Under the pieces are notes generated by a model. It had not been told where the DNA came from, did not search any database, and worked only from the letters and a program-made list of their open reading frames with translations. 64,000 bases of DNA, from positions 496,001 to 560,000 of the forward strand of contig NZ_LMQI01000002.1 of the NCBI RefSeq assembly GCF_001424125.1, given 5' to 3'. Below, in pieces: positions 59,074 to 64,000 of this stretch (positions are counted from its first letter, which is position 1; the number at the start of each line of letters is the position of its first letter). This DNA comes from Cellulomonas sp. Leaf395. Lineage in GTDB: Bacteria; Actinomycetota; Actinomycetes; Actinomycetales; Cellulomonadaceae. Both the position numbers and the translations under genes were made by a program.

Positions 59074-59754
59074 ATGACGGCAACGAGTGAGAAGACCACG
59101 CTGAACGGGACGCCGGGCGGTGTCACCGTTCGCGCACCGAGCGTCGTAGCCCCGCGAGGGCGCCGCAGACCGGTGTTCGTGGTCGCGGGCGTCGCGATGA
59201 TCGTGATCGGGGCGCTGGCCGCGGTGTGGTTGGTGTCGAGTTCGGGGCAGCGGGTCGACGTGCTCGTCCTGGCCCGGGACGTGCCGTACGGGGCGACCAT
59301 CAGTCGCGACGACCTGACGACAGCCGCCGTCTCGGTCGATGCGACTGTCGCGACCGTCCCCGCCAAGGACGTCAACCAGATCGTCGGGCAGGTCGCCGCA
59401 ACGTCGCTGGCGAAGGGATCGCTGCTCGCCCCGTCCGAGGTGACTGTGTCGGGGGTGGTGGCACCCGATCAGGTGCTCGTGCCGCTGCCGTTGACGGTCG
59501 AGAAGGTGCCCGCCGGCGGCCTCGCGGCCGGCGAGGACATCCTGGTCGTCGATGCGCCCCCGCAGGGCGCCGACGCGGTGCCAGGTGAACCGATCTCCTT
59601 CTCGGCGACGGTCGTTCGGGTCGGGGCACCGGACATCAACGGTCTGGTGATCGCCGACGTGGTCACGGACGCGCAGGACGGGCCGGCGTTGGCCATGCGG
59701 GCGGCGACGGGCCGCTTCGCGCTTGTGGTGCTCCCAGTGCAGGGTGCGAAGTGA
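59074..59754 (+). CDS. SAF-domain protein, CpaB/RcpC-like
   Basis: A 226-aa protein: cytoplasmic tail of about 30 residues, one transmembrane helix (VFVVAGVAMIVIGALAAVWL, about 34-53), and an external SAF domain (VDVLVLARDVPYGATISRDD ... LAKGSLLAPSEV). That architecture is CpaB/RcpC of Tad pilus assembly, thought to sit near the secretin or cell-wall side. GGGAGG lies five bases before ATG 59074. Its stop overlaps the CpaE-like gene as GTGA. Confidence 0.8.
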   Translation: MTATSEKTTLNGTPGGVTVRAPSVVAPRGRRRPVFVVAGVAMIVIGALAAVWLVSSSGQRVDVLVLARDVPYGATISRDDLTTAAVSVDATVATVPAKDVNQIVGQVAATSLAKGSLLAPSEVTVSGVVAPDQVLVPLPLTVEKVPAGGLAAGEDILVVDAPPQGADAVPGEPISFSATVVRVGAPDINGLVIADVVTDAQDGPALAMRAATGRFALVVLPVQGAK

Positions 59755-60512
59755 GCGTCGTGGCCGTGTGCTCCGCGCACGGCGCCCCCGGGGTGACGAC
59801 GACGGCGCTCGCGCTGACGTGGGTGTGGCCGCTCATGCATCCGGACCGCCGTGTTCTGCTGGTGGACGCTGACTCGGCTGGCTCCGGCCTCCTGACGGGG
59901 TTCCTTCAGGCGGAGCTACCTGACATGGCTGGTGTCCTGGCGCTGGCGGCGACCCGCGGTCCGCTGTCGGTCGAACAGGTCGTCGAGTGCGCGGTAGCTA
60001 TCGATGAGGACTCCATGCGCATGGTCTTGGCCGGTGTCACCGATCCCCGGCAGGCCCGCCTGCTCGGTGCGACGTGGAGTGCGCTCATCGGTGCGGCGCG
60101 CGACCTGGGCTCGGTCGGGGTCGACGTGGTGGTCGACGTCGGTCGGTTGGGTCACCGGTACGAGCCCACGCCGCTGCTGGACGGCGCGGATGTCGTCGCG
60201 ATCATCGTGCGACCAGAGGTGGCCTCCGTGGTCCCGTCCGCCGCGGCCGTCCGGACGCTGCAGGAGGCACGAGCCGGCCGCGTCGCCCCGCTGGCGCTGG
60301 TGATTGGCGAGGGCTACTCCCCCTCGGAGATCGGCACCGCTCTGGGCACCGGCAAGGCTGTGGTGGTCGCGCGAGATGCGTGGGCGGCGACCGCGTTAGC
60401 CACTGGGAGTGCGCAGGGTTGGCGGTTCGAGCGGTCGCCGTTGCTCCGGTCGGCCCGCGGCGTCGTCGAGCGGGTCGCCGATCTGGCCCCGTCCCTGGCG
60501 GTGTCGTCGTGA
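59751..60512 (+). CDS. CpaE-like MinD/ParA-family ATPase
   Basis: A 253-aa P-loop protein of the ParA/MinD/CpaE group. The start VVAVCSAHGAPGVTTTALAL corresponds to the deviant Walker A (KGGxGKTT), but the lysine residues are replaced (GAPGVTTT), and the Walker B strand is RVLLVDADSAGSGL; VVVDVGRLG follows in the middle. Loss of the catalytic lysines is known in CpaE-type proteins, which are pilus localisation factors rather than strong ATPases. Start is GTG 59751. It is coupled to the next gene, cpaF (GTGA). Confidence 0.75.
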   Translation: MSVVAVCSAHGAPGVTTTALALTWVWPLMHPDRRVLLVDADSAGSGLLTGFLQAELPDMAGVLALAATRGPLSVEQVVECAVAIDEDSMRMVLAGVTDPRQARLLGATWSALIGAARDLGSVGVDVVVDVGRLGHRYEPTPLLDGADVVAIIVRPEVASVVPSAAAVRTLQEARAGRVAPLALVIGEGYSPSEIGTALGTGKAVVVARDAWAATALATGSAQGWRFERSPLLRSARGVVERVADLAPSLAVSS

Positions 60513-61957
60513 CCGGGCTGGACGAGACCACCCGACCCGGACCGCCCTCGAACGGGTTCGGCCCGACAGCCACTCACCTGGCGACCGCGGCCGGCCCGGT
60601 CCTGCCGGCCCCGGACATGTCGGTCGTGCGTGAGGTGCGCCGAGCCGTGGCGGATCGGTTGGCCGAGCGGCTGCAGACCCAGCACGTCGAGTCCCCTGGT
60701 GCCCGCCGTGAGCTCGCCCGCTCCTTGGTCGCGGCCGAGCTGTCCGAGCGTGGTCGCGAACGGGTGCGACGTGGCGAGGACTCGTGGCCGATCGATCTGG
60801 AGATGGCGACCTCACGTGCGGTGATGGCGGCGTTGTTCGGGTTGGGTCGGCTGCAGCCGCTGATCGAGGACCCGGCGGTGGAGAACATCGAGGTCGACGG
60901 GCACGACACCGTGTGGGTGTCCTACGCCGATGGACGAGATGAGCGCGTCCCGCCGATCGCGGACTCCGATGCCGAGCTCATCGAGATCCTGCAGCTGCTC
61001 GCTGCGCGCACGGGCAACGCCGAGCGGACCTTCTCCTCAGCTCATCCCGCCTTGCACCTGCGTCTAGAGGATGGCTCACGGCTTGCAGCGGTGGCCTGGA
61101 CGACACCGAAGCCGCATGTCGTGATCCGCCGGCACCGGGTGCGTGATGTCGACCTCGACGACCTGATCCGTCTCGGCACTCTGGACACCGTGCTGGCGCA
61201 GTTCTTGCGGGCGGCCGTGCGGGCGGGCAAGAACATCGTGGTCACGGGGTTGCAGAACGCGGGCAAGACGACCTTGATCCGGGCGTTGGCCAACGAGTTC
61301 GCTCCGATGGAGCGGTTCGCCACGATCGAGAAGGAGTACGAGCTCCACCTGCACGACTTGCCCCATCGTCATCCCCGGGTCGTGGCCTTGGAGGCTCGGG
61401 AGGGCTCCGCCGAGAAGGACGGGAGTGGTCGACGGGCCGGGGAGATCACGCTGTCCGACCTGGTGGTCGATGCGCTGCGGCTGAATCTGCGCCGGATCAT
61501 CGTCGGTGAGGTCCGCGGCCCCGAGGTGCTGCCGATGCTCGAGGCGATGTCCACCGGCGACGGGTCCTTGTGCACGCTGCACTCCCGGTCCGCGCAGCAC
61601 GCGGTCGACCGGATCGTGACCCTGTGCCTGTCCGCGGGGGTCTCGATGACGGACACCTTCGCTTACCGGCTCCTGGCTGGGTCGGTCGACCTGTTCGTGC
61701 ACATCGAGCTCCTGGATGACACCGCGACCGGGGGTCGCCGACACCGGTTCGTGTCGCAGGTGGTCGAGATCGTCGGCCTCGGCGAGACGAACCGCCCGGC
61801 CACGACCACCGTCTTTGGACCGGGCGCCGACGGTCGCGCCGTCCCGCTGCACCGCCCGCAGTGCCTGGCTGACCTCGTGCGCGTCGGGTTCGACCCGTCC
61901 GTGCTCGACCAACGCAATGGCACGTGGACGAATCCCCTTGGTGGAGGACGGTCATGA
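60509..61957 (+). CDS. tadA: CpaF/TadA secretion ATPase
   Basis: A 482-aa type II/IV secretion ATPase that powers Tad pilus assembly. N-terminal domain to about residue 200 (SWPIDLEMATSRAVMAALF, VENIEVDGHDTVWVSYADG); Walker A VVTGLQNAGKTTLIRALA (about 247-264); Asp box and Walker B LRRIIVGEVRGPEVLPML (about 327); and the His box SLCTLHSRSAQHAVDRI (about 352). GTG 60509 is the start by overlap with the cpaE-like stop; upstream of it the frame belongs to that gene. Expected to be a hexamer at the inner face of the membrane working with TadB and TadC. Confidence 0.92.
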   Translation: MTGLDETTRPGPPSNGFGPTATHLATAAGPVLPAPDMSVVREVRRAVADRLAERLQTQHVESPGARRELARSLVAAELSERGRERVRRGEDSWPIDLEMATSRAVMAALFGLGRLQPLIEDPAVENIEVDGHDTVWVSYADGRDERVPPIADSDAELIEILQLLAARTGNAERTFSSAHPALHLRLEDGSRLAAVAWTTPKPHVVIRRHRVRDVDLDDLIRLGTLDTVLAQFLRAAVRAGKNIVVTGLQNAGKTTLIRALANEFAPMERFATIEKEYELHLHDLPHRHPRVVALEAREGSAEKDGSGRRAGEITLSDLVVDALRLNLRRIIVGEVRGPEVLPMLEAMSTGDGSLCTLHSRSAQHAVDRIVTLCLSAGVSMTDTFAYRLLAGSVDLFVHIELLDDTATGGRRHRFVSQVVEIVGLGETNRPATTTVFGPGADGRAVPLHRPQCLADLVRVGFDPSVLDQRNGTWTNPLGGGRS

Positions 61958-62814
61958 CACCTCTGCTCGCCGCTCTCAGCGGTGCCGTTCTCGTGGCAGG
62001 GGCACAGCTCGCTGCGATCGGGCTGCGACGCACCGAACCCGCGCCGGCGCGACCGCGACGCCGCCCGACCCGGCGCCCCGCGGACGGCTGGTGGGCTCGC
62101 TGGCGGTGGGCCATGGCGGCCGGAGCCGGACTCCTGGCATGGGCCATCACCCGCTGGCCTGTCGCCGCTCTCATCGTCATGGCGGCCGTGATCGGGCTGC
62201 CGTACCTGCTCGGGTCGGCGAAGGTGGCCGCCCGTGCGATCGATCGTGTTGAGGCCATCGAGGAATGGACCCGCCGCCTGGCCGATGTGCTGGCCACGGG
62301 GGTCGGTCTCGAGCAGGGGATTCTCGCGTCCGCCACGACCGCCCCGCCGCCTCTGTCCCGCGACGTGGGCGCACTGGTGGCGCGGATCTCCGCACGGTGG
62401 CCGACCGATCAGGCGTTGCGAGCGTTCGCCGACGATCTGAACGACGCCGCCGGCGACTTCGTCGTCGCCTCGCTCCTGCTGGCCTCCAGGCGCCGAGGGC
62501 CCGGCCTGTCGGGAGTGCTCACCGCGGTGGCCGGGTCCGTTTCGGACGAAGTGGCAGTGCGGCGCAGGGTCGAAGCTGAACGCGCTCGGCCCCGCTCCAC
62601 CGCGCGGCTCGTCACCCTGATCACCCTCGGTGTCGCGGGGCTCCTGATGCTCAACGGCACCTACCTGCAGCCCTACAGCGACGGGTTGGGACAGCTCGTG
62701 CTGGCCGCGATCGCTGCCGCCTTCGCCGGGTGCCTGCTGTGGATCCGGGCACTGACCCTGACCCCACCCGAACCGCGCTTCCTGACCGGGCACGACACCA
62801 GGGGTGGGTCATGA
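61954..62814 (+). CDS. tadB: TadB-like inner membrane platform protein
   Basis: A 286-aa type II secretion F-domain protein. There are an N-terminal helix, a central pair (WAMAAGAGLLAWAITRWPVAALIVM, about residues 50-75) and a C-terminal pair (LVTLITLGVAGLLMLNGTYL and LVLAAIAAAFAGCLLWI). Between lies the cytoplasmic helical T2SSF domain (AIEEWTRRLADVLATGVG, ASLLLASRRRGPGLSGVL). ATG 61954 overlaps the tadA stop as ATGA, and its stop overlaps tadC in the same way. Together TadB and TadC form the platform for pilin extraction. Confidence 0.87.
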   Translation: MTPLLAALSGAVLVAGAQLAAIGLRRTEPAPARPRRRPTRRPADGWWARWRWAMAAGAGLLAWAITRWPVAALIVMAAVIGLPYLLGSAKVAARAIDRVEAIEEWTRRLADVLATGVGLEQGILASATTAPPPLSRDVGALVARISARWPTDQALRAFADDLNDAAGDFVVASLLLASRRRGPGLSGVLTAVAGSVSDEVAVRRRVEAERARPRSTARLVTLITLGVAGLLMLNGTYLQPYSDGLGQLVLAAIAAAFAGCLLWIRALTLTPPEPRFLTGHDTRGGS

Positions 62815-63707
62815 CGCTGTGGATCGTGCTCCTCGCCGGTGCCCTGGTCGGCGGCGGAATCGTCGTCACCGTGGCGGGCCTCTCCCCTGCCCGACCCGAC
62901 CTCGTGACCGCCGTCGAACGCCTCTTACCAGCACGCGGTCACGTCACCGCGGTATCCCCGATCGGAACGCCTGGACCGCTCGGCTCGGTGCGGCGGGTGG
63001 TCCTGCCGCAGGCAGTCCAGACCTTCGGGCTGCGCCGCTACGCCGCCGACCTGCACATGCTCAACCAGCAGCCCGAGGACCTCGCCTCCCGCAAGATCGG
63101 GTACGGACTCATCGGCCTGCTCTTCCCCGCCCTGATGTCCACCCTCATGCGCGCCACCGGCGTCGACCTGCCATTCATCGTCCCTGCCGTCACGGGCCTG
63201 GCACTGGGTGGCGTGTTCTTCATGCTGCCGGACGTCACGCTTCGCACCGAAGCGGCCAAGGCCCGGGCTTCCATGCGGGCAGCGACATGTGTGTTCCTCG
63301 AGCTGGTGGCGATGGAGCGGATCGCCGACGCCGGACCCACCGAAGCTCTCGACCGGGCCGCGGCCATCGGCGGCTCCGTCGAGTTCGCCCGCATCCGCGA
63401 CGCACTGCTCCGTGCCGAACTGGCGGGCGATCCGTCCTGGACCGGGCTGACTCACCTCGCAGAGAGCACCGGTGTCACCGAACTCGGCGACGTGGCCGAC
63501 ATCATGCGCATCGCCGGCCAGGACGGCGCCGCCATCTACGCAACCCTGCGCGCCCGTGCCGCCTCACTACGGACCCAGCTGCTCACCACCGCGACCGCGA
63601 AGGCCAACGCCGCCTCCGAGCACATGGTCGTGCCCGTCTCCTTGCTCGGCCTGTGCTTCATGGCCCTGCTCGGCTACCCCGCCTTCGTGCGCATCCTCCT
63701 GAGCTGA
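62811..63707 (+). CDS. tadC: TadC-like inner membrane platform protein
   Basis: A 298-aa T2SSF protein. Helices: LWIVLLAGALVGGGIVVTVAG at the start, a central pair around residues 100-140 (IGYGLIGLLFPALMSTL, FIVPAVTGLALGGVFFM) and a last one (PVSLLGLCFMALLGYPAFV). The cytoplasmic T2SSF helix bundle covers about 150-270 (RAATCVFLELVAMERIADAG, MRIAGQDGAAIYATLRARA). ATG 62811 overlaps the tadB stop. It is followed by the pilin gene after 29 bp. Confidence 0.87.
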   Translation: MTLWIVLLAGALVGGGIVVTVAGLSPARPDLVTAVERLLPARGHVTAVSPIGTPGPLGSVRRVVLPQAVQTFGLRRYAADLHMLNQQPEDLASRKIGYGLIGLLFPALMSTLMRATGVDLPFIVPAVTGLALGGVFFMLPDVTLRTEAAKARASMRAATCVFLELVAMERIADAGPTEALDRAAAIGGSVEFARIRDALLRAELAGDPSWTGLTHLAESTGVTELGDVADIMRIAGQDGAAIYATLRARAASLRTQLLTTATAKANAASEHMVVPVSLLGLCFMALLGYPAFVRILLS

Positions 63708-63736
63708 ACCACACCCTGGAACGAACGGAGAACGAC

Positions 63737-63937
63737 ATGGACACGCTCGTGATGCTGATCTTCCTCAACGGCTACGTGTCCGCTGCCCGGCACCGGATCC
63801 GCGACCGCGCCGGCGACGACACCGGCGCATCCACCCTGGAGCTCGTCATCATCATCCTGGGATTGATCGCCGTAGCCGGCACGCTCGTCGTGGCCATCAC
63901 TGCCGCAGTACAGCGCCGCGTCAACCAGATCACCTGA
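63737..63937 (+). CDS. Flp/Tad-type prepilin
   Basis: A 66-aa pilin-like protein. After a basic leader (SAARHRIRDRAGDD) comes TGASTLELVIIILGL, where G-A-S-T-L-E fits the prepilin peptidase site (cleavage after Gly, Glu at +5), followed by a hydrophobic helix (IAVAGTLVVAITAAV). Start is ATG 63737 with CGGAGAAC upstream. Its place just after TadC fits the major pilin; the leader is unusually long and itself begins with a hydrophobic patch (TLVMLIFLNGYV). Confidence 0.75.
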   Translation: MDTLVMLIFLNGYVSAARHRIRDRAGDDTGASTLELVIIILGLIAVAGTLVVAITAAVQRRVNQIT

Positions 63938-63939
63938 CC

Positions 63940-64000
63940 ATGCGCGACCGTCGGGACACCGGGTCGGCCAGCATCGAGCTGGTCATCCTGTTCCCCGCCC
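63940..64000 (+). CDS. TadE-like pseudopilin, 5' end only
   Basis: The first 20 codons, MRDRRDTGSASIELVILFPA, have the classic start of TadE-type pseudopilins: short basic leader, G-S-A-S-I-E cleavage site and hydrophobic helix. ATG 63940 lies three bases after the Flp-like stop. The gene continues beyond the window. Confidence 0.75.
   Translation, partial: MRDRRDTGSASIELVILFPA

Noticed and set aside
1..64000. CRISPR arrays and prophage
   Set aside because: No regularly spaced repeat series and no phage structural, terminase or integrase genes were seen; repeats present are isolated pairs.

Overview
The window is GC-rich DNA (third codon positions almost all G or C, frequent GTG starts, GTGA/ATGA gene overlaps) from a high-GC actinobacterium. 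A Tad/Flp pilus locus, an ECF sigma factor, Tat-type and lipoprotein signals and actinobacterial-style IS fragments fit a Micrococcales-type genome (Cellulomonas-like), but the genus is a guess. No rRNA, tRNA or CRISPR array was seen.

Layout. (1) 1-8.4 kb, metabolic: a tight minus-strand operon of an ABC ATPase, phosphatidylserine decarboxylase, a CDP-alcohol phosphatidyltransferase and an FtsX-like permease (cut by the window edge); a cytochrome P450; fragments of a PQQ-like propeller gene and of a mazF toxin gene; a secreted vanadium-dependent haloperoxidase; an alpha/beta hydrolase; and an FAD monooxygenase. (2) 8.4-22.5 kb, patchy accessory DNA: transposase remnants (ISL3, IS3), a 37-bp repeat present twice 9.3 kb apart, a frameshifted GIY-YIG gene, an EEP nuclease/phosphatase, an AbiE toxin-antitoxin locus with intact antitoxin and truncated toxin, a short-chain dehydrogenase, an HD-like protein lacking its catalytic His-Asp pair, and several unknown genes. 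(3) 22.5-49.1 kb, defence: a complete McrBC type IV restriction pair, a divergent HTH-membrane/EcsC-like pair controlled by TGTCCAA boxes, and a 20-kb locus that is the most interesting part of the window.

The 20-kb locus (28842-49050) holds seven large genes: a protein ending in a GrpE-like domain, an Hsp70-like ATPase, a HepA-type SNF2 helicase on the opposite strand, then a fully overlapping operon of a UvrD-like helicase, a NERD + pseudokinase + kinase + P-loop ATPase fusion, an unknown 546-aa protein, and a 1670-aa protein with a PD-(D/E)XK-like motif and a C-terminal HerA/FtsK-type ATPase. The last three resemble the kinase/MAD7/ATPase end of the methylation-associated defence system (MADS), and less closely DptFGH of phosphorothioate restriction. 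No methyltransferase, HsdS or dnd gene is present. It looks like a composite anti-phage system in which a restriction-like effector is tied to a dedicated chaperone pair and two helicases. This is an inference from domain content.

(4) 49.2-56.4 kb: an ECF sigma factor with a 56-aa zinc-motif protein that resembles a miniature anti-sigma factor, a protein phosphatase, a VWA protein, an intact GIY-YIG-like protein, an excisionase-like HTH protein, an IS5-type terminal-repeat segment carrying a passenger gene, and a divergent pair of related small proteins. (5) 56.4-64 kb: a Tad-type pilus operon (regulator-like protein, lipoprotein, secreted PKD-like protein, SAF/CpaB-like, CpaE-like, CpaF, TadB, TadC, Flp pilin, TadE start), running off the right edge.
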